From NCBI RefSeq assembly GCF_003634215.1, contig NZ_RBWX01000007.1, forward strand, positions 174,001-238,000: DNA of 64,000 nt, given 5' to 3'. Positions within the stretch are counted from its first letter, which is position 1. Every line of letters begins with the position of its first letter. The notes beneath the pieces were generated by a model. The model had not been told where the DNA came from. It made no database searches and saw only the letters and a list, made by a program, of their open reading frames with translations. This document shows positions 27,106 through 36,327 of this stretch, piece by piece. The DNA comes from Sphingosinicella microcystinivorans (GTDB taxonomy: Bacteria > Pseudomonadota > Alphaproteobacteria > Sphingomonadales > Sphingomonadaceae). The position numbers and the translations under genes were made by a program.

Positions 27106-27699
27106 TTACGCGGCCTTGCGGCGGCGCGCGGCGCCAACGCCGATGAGGCCGAGACCGAAGAGCGCAAGCGCGGCCGGCTCCGGCACCTCGACGGGCGCGA
27201 CGACCTTCACGGCCGTGACCGTCGCCTTCACGCCGATCGGCGCGAAGAAATCGATGCCGGCGAGGTCGTGGAAGTCCACGGTGAATTCGGAACCGTCTGC
27301 CGTGACGATCGTGGAAATGTCGTCCCAGATCAGCGAGCCGCCGGTGATGATGCCGCCGGCCGTGATGTAATAGGCTTCACCGCCCGAGGAGGCCGAACCG
27401 GCGATCGGCTCGAAAAAGGCGAGCGTCGCGGTGAACGTGGCGTGGCCCGCGCCGAAGCCGCTCGGCGTGATCTGGCCGAAGTTGAACGTGTAGCCCTCGC
27501 CTTCCTCAAGCGAAAACGAGAAATCGCTCCCGAACGAGAGACCGCTGGAAACGCCACACCAGCCGATGCAACCGCTCGTGTCGACGGTGAGGCTGGAGCC
27601 GCCCTGATCGACGTCGAAAACGAGGCCGGCGTTGGCGGGGGCGGCGAAGGCGGTCATGCCCAGCAGGGCGGTCGCAGCGGCGACTTTCAAGATGCTCAT
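27106..27699 (-). CDS. PEP-CTERM sorting-domain protein
   Basis: A 197-residue exported protein. MSILKVAAATALLGMTAFAAPANA is a signal peptide. The C-terminus VPEPAALALFGLGLIGVG followed by ARRRKAA is a textbook PEP-CTERM signal: PEP motif, hydrophobic span, basic tail. Exosortase (EpsH/Xrt) cleaves at this site and the protein is then released or surface-displayed. The middle (about 25-165) is Gly, Ser and Thr rich with beta character and two Cys (GCIGWCG); I recognise no enzyme domain. No exosortase gene is in the window. GGAG lies before the ATG and a terminator follows. Many sphingomonads carry such proteins in connection with surface polysaccharide. Confidence 0.87.
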   Translation of the reverse strand: MSILKVAAATALLGMTAFAAPANAGLVFDVDQGGSSLTVDTSGCIGWCGVSSGLSFGSDFSFSLEEGEGYTFNFGQITPSGFGAGHATFTATLAFFEPIAGSASSGGEAYYITAGGIITGGSLIWDDISTIVTADGSEFTVDFHDLAGIDFFAPIGVKATVTAVKVVAPVEVPEPAALALFGLGLIGVGAARRRKAA

Positions 27700-27848
27700 A
27701 TTTTTTCTCCAAGCAAAGCAAAGACTTGATGGGGTTAACCATGCAATGCACGTGCCATGCCGGAAAAAACCGCACTGTTCCGGGCGATGCGGAGGCAGGT
27801 TTTGTTACGTCTCCGTAAAAACTGTTAATAATTCCGACGCTCTCGCGT

Positions 27849-28835
27849 TCAGAACCAGAAACGCACGCCGACAAGCCCGCGTACCGCGTCCACGTCTTCG
27901 CCCGCCGCGCGCGCGAAATCGGCCGTGTCGCCGATCTTCCGGTGCCATTCGACGCCGACGTAGGGCCGGAACTGCGGTACGAATTCATAGCCGAGCCGGG
28001 CGCCCGCCTCGATCGCGGAGAGGCCCGCGCCGATGCCGTATTCTGGGATGTCCTGAGCCGAAAGCTCCACCTCGATGCGTGGCTGCAGGATCAGCTTCTG
28101 CGTCAGCCGCTGGTCGTATTCGGCCTCGATGCGCGCGGTGACGTCGCCCTTCGTCGAGATGAAGGCGGCGGCGTCCACCTCGAACTTGTAGGGCGCGAGA
28201 CCCTGGATGCCGATCACCGCGTGCGCGCGGTCCGGCTCCGGGCGGATGTCGTAGCGCACGCCCGCCTGTAGATCGAAGAACGGGCCGATGGCATGACTCC
28301 ACAGCGCCTGAACCTCGGCGGATTCGAGCGGACCGCCGAACGCGCCTTCGCCTTCGGTCTTCCACCAGAACTTGTCGATGTCGCGGCCGATCCAGCCCTG
28401 CACGTCCCACAGGTAGGTCTCTTCGCCCTGCCCGAAGCCCGCCTCGAGTCGATCGACGATGGTCTTCGACACCGTCATGCCGCCCGTCTCCTTGTAGAGC
28501 GCGGCGCGTGCGGCGGCCATCGTGTCGGCGCCGAACACGGCGTCGGCGGCGTAGGTGGGCCCACCGGCCGCGGCGGCGGGCGGCGGACCTTTGGAAATGG
28601 AAGGGCCGGAGGGGGTGGCGCCGTGTCCCGCGTGGGGGTCTGCTTGCGGCATCACATGGCCAGCGTGCGGGTCGGTCGGCGCCGGCATCGTGTGGCCTGC
28701 GTGGGGATCGTCGGTCGGGGCGGGCATGGCGTGGCCGGCGTGGGGATCATCGGCGGGCATCTGGTGCTGCGAATGGTCCTGCGCGAACGCAGGGCCTGCT
28801 GTGCCGATGAGGAGGAGTGCGATCAGCCGCTTCAT
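27849..28835 (-). CDS. copB: copper resistance protein B (outer-membrane CopB/PcoB)
   Basis: A 328-residue CopB/PcoB. MKRLIALLLIGTAGPAFAQ is a signal peptide. Residues 20-72 are rich in His and Met with four DPHAGH units, likely binding copper. From about 105 to the end is the beta-barrel domain: VDRLEAGFGQGEETYLWDVQGWIGRD, KFWWKTEGEG, GVRYDIRPEPDRAHAVIG and the last strand VGVRFWF with a terminal Phe, as needed for outer-membrane insertion. It works with the oxidase CopA in periplasmic copper handling. The ATG at 28835 overlaps the copA stop by 4 nt. Confidence 0.93.
   Translation of the reverse strand: MKRLIALLLIGTAGPAFAQDHSQHQMPADDPHAGHAMPAPTDDPHAGHTMPAPTDPHAGHVMPQADPHAGHGATPSGPSISKGPPPAAAAGGPTYAADAVFGADTMAAARAALYKETGGMTVSKTIVDRLEAGFGQGEETYLWDVQGWIGRDIDKFWWKTEGEGAFGGPLESAEVQALWSHAIGPFFDLQAGVRYDIRPEPDRAHAVIGIQGLAPYKFEVDAAAFISTKGDVTARIEAEYDQRLTQKLILQPRIEVELSAQDIPEYGIGAGLSAIEAGARLGYEFVPQFRPYVGVEWHRKIGDTADFARAAGEDVDAVRGLVGVRFWF
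28623..28748 (-). repeat. DPHAGH repeat region in CopB
   Basis: Codons 30-71 of copB hold four copies of DPHAGH spaced by Met-Pro linkers (such as AMPAPTD). The spacing is 13, 12 and 11 residues. His and Met enrichment fits a periplasmic copper-buffering segment. Confidence 0.8.
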
Positions 28836-30532
28836 GCCGCGTCTCCCGCACCGTGCGTTCTTTCGCTGTCGAGGGGCCGCACCGTCACCACGTTGAACAT
28901 GCCGAGGTGCATGTGCATCAGCAGGTGGCAGTGGAACGCCCAGTCGCCGGGCGCGTCTGCGGTGAGATCGAAGGAGACCTTGCCGCCGGGCAGCACGTTC
29001 ACGGTGTGCTTCCTCGGGTGATGGCCCTCGTGGCCGTTCACAACCTCGAAGAAATGGCCGTGCAGGTGGATGGGGTGCGCCATCATCGTGTCGTTCACCA
29101 GCGTCACGCGCACGCGCTCGTTTTTCTCGAAGCGGAACGGCTCGGTCACGGGGCTGAACTGCTCGCCGTTGAACGACCACATGTAGCGTTCCATGTTGCT
29201 CGTCAGGTGGATTTCGAGCGAGCGCGAAGGCGACCGCGTGTCCGGGTTCGGCGCGAGCGCGACGAGATCGGTGTAGACGAGCACGCGGTGCGTCTCGTCT
29301 TCAAGCCCGAGCCCCCGGTCGCCGACCCGGTCCACCGGCATCGGCGCGATCATGTCGACACCGGGGCTGAGCTTCACGCCCGCGCGCGCCGCATTCTCGG
29401 GATCGCGCATCTTCATCGAATGGCCCATCGCGGCATGGTCTCCGCCGCCGCCGTGACCCATGTCCTTCATTGAAAGCGTCGGGCGCTCGCGCAGCTTCGG
29501 CACCGGCGCGCTCATGCCCATGCGGGGCGCGAGCGTCGCGTGGGCCATGCCGGAGCGGTCGACGCTTTCGGCGGCGAGCGTGTAGGCGGCGTCACCCGGC
29601 GTTACGATCACGTCGTAGGTTTCGGCGACGCTGATCTGGAGTTCGTCCGTCTCCACCGGCCGCACGTTCTCCCCGTCCGCGTTCACAACGGTCATGGGCA
29701 GGCCGGGAATGCGCACGTTGAAGATGGTCATGGCCGACGCGTTGATGATGCGCAGCCGCACGCGCTCGCCCGGATTGAAGAGCCCGGTCCAGTTCTCGGC
29801 CGGGCCGTGCCCGTTCACGAGATAGGTGTAGGTCGCGCCCGTCACGTCCGAAATGTCGGCGGGGCTCATGCGCATGGCGCCCCACTCCAGCCGCTCTTTC
29901 AGGGTCTGGCCCTTGCCCGCGGCAAGCTCGGCGAAGTTGGGGTTGTCGCGGCGGAAGAACTCCGCGTCCTGCTTCAGCTTCTTCATGACCGCGTGCGGAT
30001 GCATGAAGCTCCAGTCCGAGAGCACGACCACGTGCTCGCGGTCGTAGGCGACCGGATCGGCGTCCGCAGGATCGATGACGATGGGGCCGTAGTGGCCCAT
30101 CGCCTCCTGCAGGTTCGAATGGCTGTGGTACCAATAGGTGCCCGACTGGATCACAGGGAATTCGTAGGTGAAGCTCGAATGCGGCGCGATGCCGGAGAAG
30201 CTGATGCCGGGCACGCCGTCCATCTGGAAGGGCAGCAGCAGCCCGTGCCAATGAATCGATGTGTCTTCGTCCAGGTGATTGGTGACGATCAGCCGCGCGG
30301 TCTGGCCTTCCTTCAGCCGGATCAGCGGGGCGGGGAGCGTGCCGTTCACCGTCACGGCATGGCCGGTGCGGCCACCGACGGTGAACGGCGTGTGGCCGAC
30401 GTTCAGCCGAATCTCGGGGCCTGACAGCGCGGCGCCGATGCCGGGTGTGCCGCTCCGTGCCCATGCAGGGAAAAGAGCCGTAGCGCCGATACCGCCGATC
30501 AGCGCGCGTCGAGAAAGGGCGAGTCTGTTCAT
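28832..30532 (-). CDS. copA: multicopper oxidase CopA (periplasmic, Tat-exported)
   Basis: A multicopper oxidase of about 566 residues (CopA/PcoA type) that oxidises Cu(I) in the periplasm. The start MNRLALSRRALIGGIG is a Tat signal (SRR). All copper motifs are present: HWHGLLLPFQ, WYHSHSN, HPIHLHGHFF and FHCHLLMHMHLGM (T1 Cys and His). A short Met/His stretch (DMGHGGGGDHAAMGHSM) lies before the last domain. I prefer ATG 30532: a GTG 24 nt upstream (30556) would put residues before the Tat signal. Neither has a good Shine-Dalgarno; a CueR-type promoter places transcription start within a base or two of the ATG. First gene of the copAB operon. Confidence 0.93.
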   Translation of the reverse strand: MNRLALSRRALIGGIGATALFPAWARSGTPGIGAALSGPEIRLNVGHTPFTVGGRTGHAVTVNGTLPAPLIRLKEGQTARLIVTNHLDEDTSIHWHGLLLPFQMDGVPGISFSGIAPHSSFTYEFPVIQSGTYWYHSHSNLQEAMGHYGPIVIDPADADPVAYDREHVVVLSDWSFMHPHAVMKKLKQDAEFFRRDNPNFAELAAGKGQTLKERLEWGAMRMSPADISDVTGATYTYLVNGHGPAENWTGLFNPGERVRLRIINASAMTIFNVRIPGLPMTVVNADGENVRPVETDELQISVAETYDVIVTPGDAAYTLAAESVDRSGMAHATLAPRMGMSAPVPKLRERPTLSMKDMGHGGGGDHAAMGHSMKMRDPENAARAGVKLSPGVDMIAPMPVDRVGDRGLGLEDETHRVLVYTDLVALAPNPDTRSPSRSLEIHLTSNMERYMWSFNGEQFSPVTEPFRFEKNERVRVTLVNDTMMAHPIHLHGHFFEVVNGHEGHHPRKHTVNVLPGGKVSFDLTADAPGDWAFHCHLLMHMHLGMFNVVTVRPLDSERTHGAGDAA

Positions 30533-30544
30533 GAGAGGAGGTTT

Positions 30545-30572
30545 GCACCTTGACACTATGGTAAGGTCAAGG
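30545..30572 (-). promoter_or_regulatory. CueR-type operator/promoter for copAB (minus strand)
   Basis: Read on the minus strand: TTGACC (30570-30565), 13 nt, then AAGGT (30551-30547), inside the dyad CCTTGAC/GTCAAGG (30548-30572). TTGACC-N13-AAGGT with a 19-nt -35/-10 spacing is the layout of MerR-family metal promoters such as E. coli copA. The -10 would be CAAACC at about 30545-30540 and the start point near 30533. Confidence 0.75.
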
Positions 30573-30576
30573 GCTC

Positions 30577-30607
30577 TTGACCCTCACATGGTGTAAAGGT
30601 TCAATGT
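30577..30607 (+). promoter_or_regulatory. CueR-type operator/promoter for the copper ATPase-cueR operon (plus strand)
   Basis: TTGACC (30577-30582), 13 nt, AAGGT (30596-30600), then TCAA completing the outer dyad TTGA/TCAA. A 19-nt spacer leads to a -10-like CAATGT (30602-30607), the overlong spacing that MerR-family activators correct by twisting DNA. It lies just ahead of the GTG at 30629 and its Shine-Dalgarno (AGAGGAG, 30615-30621). Confidence 0.75.
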
Positions 30608-30628
30608 GCTGGCAAGAGGAGATTTTCA

Positions 30629-32794
30629 GTGTCCGATTGCTGCAAACACCACGATCATCAACATAGTATGCCGGTAGACCCCGCAACCGTGGCGCCCGGC
30701 GTCATGTGGATCTGCCCGATGCACCCGCAAATCCGACAGGACGGGCCGGGTACGTGCCCGATCTGCGGCATGGCGCTGGAGCCCGAGTCGCCATCGCTCG
30801 ACGACGCGCCCAACCCTGAGCTGATCGATTTCACGCGGCGATTTTGGGTCGCCGCTGCGCTCGCGCTGCCGCTGTTCGTACTGGCGATGGGCACGGACAT
30901 GCTCGGCTGGCACCTGCTGCCGATGCGGACGATGGTGTTCGTCCAGTTCGCGCTCGCGACGCCGGTGGTGCTGTGGGCGGGACTGCCGTTCTTCGAGCGG
31001 GCCATCGCTTCGGTCCGCACGCGCAGTCTCAACATGTTCACGCTCATCGGCCTCGGCGTCGGGGTCGCCTATGCCTACAGCGTCGTCGCGACGCTCGCGC
31101 CCGGCCTGTTTCCCGCAAGCCTGCACACGATGCATGGTCAGGTCCCGGTGTATTTCGAGGCGGCAGCGGTCATCGTCGCACTTGTGCTGCTCGGGCAGGT
31201 GCTCGAGCTGCGCGCCCGCGCCGCGACCGGCAAGGCGATCAAGGCGCTGCTCGGCCTCGCGCCGAAGCACGCGCGGCGGATCGCGGCGGACGGCAGCGAA
31301 TCTGATGTGGACATCGGCCACATCGCGGTCGGCGATCTGCTCCGCGTACGCCCCGGCGAGAAGGTTCCCGTGGACGGTATCGTCGAGGAAGGGTGCTCGT
31401 CGGTCGACGAATCCATGCTGACGGGCGAGCCGGTCCCGGCTGAAAAGGCCACCGGCGACGCGGTGACGGGCGCGACGGTGAACGGCACCGGGATGCTCGT
31501 CGTCCGCGCGTCGCGCGTCGGCAGCGATACCTTGCTCGCGCAGATCGTGCGGATGGTCGCAGAGGCGCAGCGTTCGCGCGCGCCGATCCAAAGCCTCGCC
31601 GACACGGTTTCGGGCTGGTTCGTGCCCGCCGTGGTGCTCGTTGCGGTACTCGCCTTCGCCGTCTGGCTGTTTGTGGGGCCGGAGCCGCGCCTCGCCCACG
31701 CGCTCGTCGCGGGCGTTTCGGTGCTCATCATCGCCTGCCCCTGCGCGCTCGGGCTCGCGACGCCGATGTCGATCATGGTCGGCACCGGCCGCGGCGCGGC
31801 GGCGGGCGTGCTCGTCCGCAACGCCGAAGCGCTGGAGCGCATGGAAAAGGTCGACACACTTGTCGTCGACAAGACCGGCACGCTGACGCTCGGCAAGCCG
31901 CGCCTCGTCGGCATCGAAGGCGACGACCATGACGATATGCTGCGCCTCGCCGCATCGGTGGAGCGCGGAAGCGAGCATCCGCTCGCCGCCGCGATTGTCG
32001 ATGCCGCGGAGGAGCGCGGGCTTGTTCTGGGCGATGTCAGCGATTTCGCATCGGAAACCGGCAAGGGCGTCTCGGGGATGGTGGACGGTCGCCGCGTCCG
32101 TCTCGGCAACCGCGCGATGATGGCGGGCCTCGATACGTCGGCACTCGACGCGAAGGCGGACGATCGGCGCGCTTCGGGCGAGGGCGTGATGTACCTCGCC
32201 ATCGACGGCGCCTTCGCGGGCTTCCTCGCGGTGGCCGATCCGGTGAAGGAAAGCGCGTCGGAAGCCATCGCGGACCTCAAGCGTGAGGGCCTCCACGTCG
32301 TCATGCTCACCGGCGACAGCCGCGCGACGGCGGAAGCGGTCGCGAAGCGGATCGGCGGCATCGACTCGGTGATCGCCGAGGTGCTGCCCGCCGACAAGCA
32401 GAAGGCCGTCGAGCGCCTGCGCGCCGAGGGGCGTATCGTCGCGATGGCCGGAGACGGCATCAACGATGCGCCCGCGCTCGCTGCCGCGAACGTCGGCATC
32501 GCGATGGGTACCGGCACGGATGTCGCCATGGAAAGCGCCTCCGTCACGCTCGTGAAGGGCGACCTTCGCGGCATCGTTCGCGCGCGTCGCCTCAGCCGCG
32601 CGGTGATGCGCAACATCCGTCAGAACCTGTTCTTCTCGTTCGTGTTCAATGCGGCGGGCGTTCCGATCGCGGCGGGCGTGCTCTATCCGGTGTTCGGGCT
32701 GCTGCTGAGCCCGATGATCGCAGGGGCGGCCATGTCTCTGAGTTCGGTCACGGTGATCGGCAATGCGCTTCGGCTGAGAGGGGTGAGGCTGTGA
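30629..32794 (+). CDS. Cu(I)-exporting P1B-type ATPase
   Basis: A 721-residue P1B-1 ATPase that pumps Cu(I) out of the cytosol. Instead of an HMA domain the N-terminus has a His-rich start (CCKHHDHQH) and a heavy-metal-binding domain with CPMHP (from Cys29) and CPICGM (Cys43, Cys46). The transport motif CPC is at 370-372 ([11 protein letters not shown]), the phosphorylated Asp414 in DKTGTLT, TGES/TGEP in [11 protein letters not shown], the HP motif in SEHPLAAA, and GDGINDAP before the last helices. The start is GTG with AGAGGAG upstream. It overlaps cueR by 4 nt. It is often also called copA or ctpA; I leave the symbol empty to avoid confusion with the oxidase. Confidence 0.96.
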   Translation: MSDCCKHHDHQHSMPVDPATVAPGVMWICPMHPQIRQDGPGTCPICGMALEPESPSLDDAPNPELIDFTRRFWVAAALALPLFVLAMGTDMLGWHLLPMRTMVFVQFALATPVVLWAGLPFFERAIASVRTRSLNMFTLIGLGVGVAYAYSVVATLAPGLFPASLHTMHGQVPVYFEAAAVIVALVLLGQVLELRARAATGKAIKALLGLAPKHARRIAADGSESDVDIGHIAVGDLLRVRPGEKVPVDGIVEEGCSSVDESMLTGEPVPAEKATGDAVTGATVNGTGMLVVRASRVGSDTLLAQIVRMVAEAQRSRAPIQSLADTVSGWFVPAVVLVAVLAFAVWLFVGPEPRLAHALVAGVSVLIIACPCALGLATPMSIMVGTGRGAAAGVLVRNAEALERMEKVDTLVVDKTGTLTLGKPRLVGIEGDDHDDMLRLAASVERGSEHPLAAAIVDAAEERGLVLGDVSDFASETGKGVSGMVDGRRVRLGNRAMMAGLDTSALDAKADDRRASGEGVMYLAIDGAFAGFLAVADPVKESASEAIADLKREGLHVVMLTGDSRATAEAVAKRIGGIDSVIAEVLPADKQKAVERLRAEGRIVAMAGDGINDAPALAAANVGIAMGTGTDVAMESASVTLVKGDLRGIVRARRLSRAVMRNIRQNLFFSFVFNAAGVPIAAGVLYPVFGLLLSPMIAGAAMSLSSVTVIGNALRLRGVRL

Positions 32795-33186
32795 ACATCG
32801 GTGCGGTATCGAAGAAGAGCGGCGTCAGCCAGCGCATGATCCGCCACTATGAAGGGATCAGCCTCATCCCGGTGCCGCCACGCCGGGACTCGGGCTACCG
32901 CGACTATGGCGAGGACGACGTGCATCGCTTGCGCTTCATTGCCAACGCGCGCGATCTCGGCTTCGGCATCGAGGAAATCCGCACGCTTCTGGCGCTCTGG
33001 TCCGACCGCGAGCGTAGCAGCGCCGACGTCAAGCGCCTCGCGCTGCAGCAGGCCGAGGCGCTTGGCGAGAAAATGAAGGCGATCGAGGCGATGCGCAGCA
33101 CGCTCATCCATCTGGCGAAGGGTTGCCACGGCGATTCCCGCCCCGACTGCCCTATCATTGACGCGCTCGCGGCAAAGATGAGCTGA
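32791..33186 (+). CDS. cueR: Cu(I)-responsive MerR-family regulator CueR
   Basis: A 131-residue MerR-family activator. The winged helix is [21 protein letters not shown] (residues 1-21), followed by a dimerisation helix and the metal loop CHGDSRPDC with Cys112 and Cys120, the same positions as the Cu(I) ligands of E. coli CueR. It should activate both TTGACC-N13-AAGGT promoters in the copA-ATPase gap. The start is GTG, overlapping the ATPase stop (GTGA), so it sits in the operon it controls. Confidence 0.94.
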   Translation: MNIGAVSKKSGVSQRMIRHYEGISLIPVPPRRDSGYRDYGEDDVHRLRFIANARDLGFGIEEIRTLLALWSDRERSSADVKRLALQQAEALGEKMKAIEAMRSTLIHLAKGCHGDSRPDCPIIDALAAKMS

Positions 33187-33235
33187 ACGGCGTCGTGCCG
33201 CGGCGTATCGTCGACGTTTCGGACTGGAGCGGCTT

Positions 33236-33547
33236 TTGAAGTGGTATCTCATCCTGTTTGGCGTGGTCTTTCTGCCTCAACGGGCGTTGGCGGCCGGCGG
33301 CGCCGTGGAGGTTGGCCTGCGGATCAACACTTATGGCCGGGTGACGGAATGCCGGGTGCTTCGCTCCAGCGGGTATCCAAAGCTGGACGCCCGGACGTGC
33401 TCCATTCTGCGTCGAACGAAGCGCTATGAAGTAAAGCGTTACGGCGGGAAGGCGGTTGCCTACGAGCGGTCGGAGACATATCGCTGGCAGGTGCCCAAGG
33501 TGCGGGAAGCGACCTCGCCGCAGATTCCCGCGACCCGGATTCATTGA
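33236..33547 (+). CDS. short TonB C-terminal-like protein
   Basis: A 103-residue protein with an N-terminal hydrophobic segment (about 1-20, MKWYLILFGVVFLPQRALAA, signal peptide or anchor). The rest resembles a TonB C-terminal domain: VGLRINTYGRVTECRVLRSS, then LDARTCSILRRTKRYEV, with a Cys pair as in many TonB-family proteins. Full TonB energisers are over 200 residues with a Pro-rich spacer; this one has none, so it is unlikely to span the periplasm. The start is TTG with GGAG upstream. It lies between the copper operon and secA, related to neither as far as I can see. Confidence 0.65.
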   Translation: MKWYLILFGVVFLPQRALAAGGAVEVGLRINTYGRVTECRVLRSSGYPKLDARTCSILRRTKRYEVKRYGGKAVAYERSETYRWQVPKVREATSPQIPATRIH

Positions 33548-33628
33548 CTATAAAGCGCACCGTTCCTATGTCGGCGGCGATGTTGGGGCCCGCCTGTGCG
33601 GCCCCGCCCTTTGCGCACAAGGTACCCC

Positions 33629-36301
33629 ATGCTCGGTCTGAACGCGCTCGCGAAGCGTATCTTCGGCTCCTCAAACGATCGCTACGTCCGGTCGCTGTCC
33701 TCCATCGTCCGCAAGATCAACGATCTGGAACCCTCGTTCGAAGCGCTCACCGACGAGCAGCTGAAGGCGAAGACGGAAGAATTCCGCCAGCGCGTCGCGG
33801 GCGGCGAAACGCTGGATGCGCTGCTGCCCGAAGCCTTCGCCACGGTACGCGAGGCATCGAAACGTGTGCTCGGGATGCGGCACTTTGATGTCCAGCTCAT
33901 CGGCGGCATCGTGCTGCACAGGGGCGAGATCGCCGAGATGCGCACCGGCGAGGGCAAGACGCTGGTGGCGACGCTCGCCACCTATCTGAACGCCATCGAA
34001 GGCAAGGGCGTCCACGTCGTCACGGTGAACGACTATCTCGCCCGCCGCGACTCCGGCTGGATGGGCAAGATCCACAATTTCCTCGGGCTTTCAGTGGGCG
34101 TCATCGTCCCGAACATCGACGAGGCGACCCGCCGCGCGGCTTATGGCGCGGACATCACCTATGGCACCAACAACGAGTTCGGCTTCGATTACCTGCGCGA
34201 CAACATGAAATATTCGCGCGAGTCGATGGTGCAGCGGCCCTTCAATTTCGCGATCGTCGACGAGGTCGACTCGATCCTTGTCGACGAGGCGCGCACGCCG
34301 CTCATCATTTCCGGCCCCACCGAAGACAAGACCGACCTGTATGTCGCGGTCGATGCCGTGGTGAAGGTGCTTCCCAAGGAAGCCTACGAGGTCGACGAGA
34401 AGCAGAAATCGATCACGCTGACCGAGGACGGTACCGAGGCCGCCGAGCGCGCGCTTGAGGCGGCAGGGCTGCTCGTCGGCGAAAATCTCTATGATTTCGA
34501 GAACACGCAGGTGGTTCACCACCTCAATCAGGCGCTGAAGGCGAACATCATCTTCCGCCGCGATACCGACTATATCGTGAAGGGCGACAAGGTCGTCATC
34601 ATCGACGAGTTCACGGGGCGCATGATGGATGGCCGCCGCTGGTCGGACGGACTCCACCAGGCGGTGGAGGCCAAGGAGGGCGTCGAGATCCAGCCCGAGA
34701 ACCAGACGCTCGCCTCGATCACCTTCCAGAACTATTTCCGCATGTACCCCAAGCTCGGCGGCATGACCGGCACGGCAGCGACCGAAGCGGCGGAATTCTA
34801 CGATATCTACAAGCTGAACACGGTCGAAATCCCGACGAACGTGCCCGTGAAGCGCATCGACGTGGACGACGAGTTCTACAAGAACGCGCAGGACAAATAC
34901 GGTGCGATCGTGAAGGCGATCCGCGAGGCGAGCCTGAAGGGTCAGCCCGTGCTCGTCGGCACGGTTTCCATCGAAAAGTCGGAAATGCTCTCCGAGTACC
35001 TGACGAAGGAGGGCGTGGAGCACAATGTGCTGAACGCGCGCTTCCACGAGCAGGAGGCGCACATCGTCGCGCAGGCGGGCCGGCTCGGCGCCGTCACCAT
35101 CGCCACCAACATGGCGGGCCGCGGCACGGACATCCAGCTTGGCGGCAACGTCGAGTTCCGCGTCGACGACGAACTGAAGACGATGCCCGAAGGCCCCGAC
35201 AAGGAACAAGAGGTCGAGCGTATCCGTCAGGAGATCGCCGCAGAGCGCGAGGCGGTGAAGGCGGCGGGCGGGCTGTTCGTGCTCGGCACCGAGCGCCACG
35301 AGAGCCGCCGCATCGATAACCAGCTTAGGGGCCGTTCGGGCCGTCAGGGCGATCCGGGCTTCTCGCGCTTCTACCTCAGCCTGGACGATGACCTGCTGCG
35401 CATCTTCGGTCAGCAATCCATGCTCAATCGCATGATGCAGTCGGGTCTCGAGGAGGGCGAAGCGATCGTCCACCCGTGGATCTCGAAGGCGATCGAAACC
35501 GCGCAGAAAAAGGTTGAGGCGCGCAACTACGACGTTCGCAAGCAGCTCCTGCAGTACGACGACGTGATGAACGACCAGCGCAAGGTCGTTTACGAACAGC
35601 GCGCCGACGTGATGGATTCGGACACGCTCGGCGATGTTGTGGCGGACATGCGCTCGGAGACCGCCAACGACCTGGTGGCGCTGCACTGCCCGGCCGGAAG
35701 CTACCCCGAGCAGTGGAACGTGGAAGCGCTGAGGGCCGACCTTGCGCGCCTGTTCGCGCTCGACTTGCCGATCGAGGAGTGGATCGGCGAGCAGGCGGTC
35801 GATCAGGAAATCTTCATCGAGCGCATCGAGGCGGCCGCGAAGGACGCGCTTGAAGCGAAAACGGCGAATATCCCCGCCGAAACGTGGACGCAGATCGAGA
35901 AGAGCTTCCTCCTTCAGGCGATCGACCATCACTGGAAGGAACATCTCGCGACGCTCGATGCGCTGCGTGCGGTCATCCACCTGCGTGCCTATGCGCAGAA
36001 GCAGCCGATCAACGAATACAAGCAGGAAGCCTTCGCACTGTTCGAGCGGATGCTGGTCAACATCCGCGAGGAAGTGACGCGGATGCTCAGCCACGCGCAG
36101 TTCGAAATGGCCCCGCCGCCGCTGCCGCGCACGCCGCCGGAGTTCCTGACGACGCATATCGACCCGTTCACGGGCGAGAACGACTCGCTTGCCGCCGATC
36201 CCGATCAACTCGCGGAAACCGCAGGCGCGGTGGGCCGCAATCAACCCTGTCCCTGTGGCTCGGGCAAGAAGTATAAGCACTGCCACGGCGCGAAGGACTG
36301 A
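33629..36301 (+). CDS. secA: preprotein translocase ATPase SecA
   Basis: An 890-residue SecA, the motor that pushes unfolded preproteins through SecYEG at the inner membrane. Walker A is [11 protein letters not shown], Walker [16 protein letters not shown], and later motifs include [14 protein letters not shown] and the [10 protein letters not shown] arm. The C-terminus holds the zinc finger [13 protein letters not shown] that binds SecB and phospholipid. Length matches alphaproteobacterial SecA. The ATG at 33629 begins [14 protein letters not shown] as in homologues; 11 in-frame codons upstream are non-homologous. Its partner secY lies in the ribosomal cluster about 18 kb downstream. Confidence 0.98.
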   Translation: MLGLNALAKRIFGSSNDRYVRSLSSIVRKINDLEPSFEALTDEQLKAKTEEFRQRVAGGETLDALLPEAFATVREASKRVLGMRHFDVQLIGGIVLHRGEIAEMRTGEGKTLVATLATYLNAIEGKGVHVVTVNDYLARRDSGWMGKIHNFLGLSVGVIVPNIDEATRRAAYGADITYGTNNEFGFDYLRDNMKYSRESMVQRPFNFAIVDEVDSILVDEARTPLIISGPTEDKTDLYVAVDAVVKVLPKEAYEVDEKQKSITLTEDGTEAAERALEAAGLLVGENLYDFENTQVVHHLNQALKANIIFRRDTDYIVKGDKVVIIDEFTGRMMDGRRWSDGLHQAVEAKEGVEIQPENQTLASITFQNYFRMYPKLGGMTGTAATEAAEFYDIYKLNTVEIPTNVPVKRIDVDDEFYKNAQDKYGAIVKAIREASLKGQPVLVGTVSIEKSEMLSEYLTKEGVEHNVLNARFHEQEAHIVAQAGRLGAVTIATNMAGRGTDIQLGGNVEFRVDDELKTMPEGPDKEQEVERIRQEIAAEREAVKAAGGLFVLGTERHESRRIDNQLRGRSGRQGDPGFSRFYLSLDDDLLRIFGQQSMLNRMMQSGLEEGEAIVHPWISKAIETAQKKVEARNYDVRKQLLQYDDVMNDQRKVVYEQRADVMDSDTLGDVVADMRSETANDLVALHCPAGSYPEQWNVEALRADLARLFALDLPIEEWIGEQAVDQEIFIERIEAAAKDALEAKTANIPAETWTQIEKSFLLQAIDHHWKEHLATLDALRAVIHLRAYAQKQPINEYKQEAFALFERMLVNIREEVTRMLSHAQFEMAPPPLPRTPPEFLTTHIDPFTGENDSLAADPDQLAETAGAVGRNQPCPCGSGKKYKHCHGAKD

Positions 36302-36327
36302 GCCTTCGCTTCTCATGGGGGGGTGAA

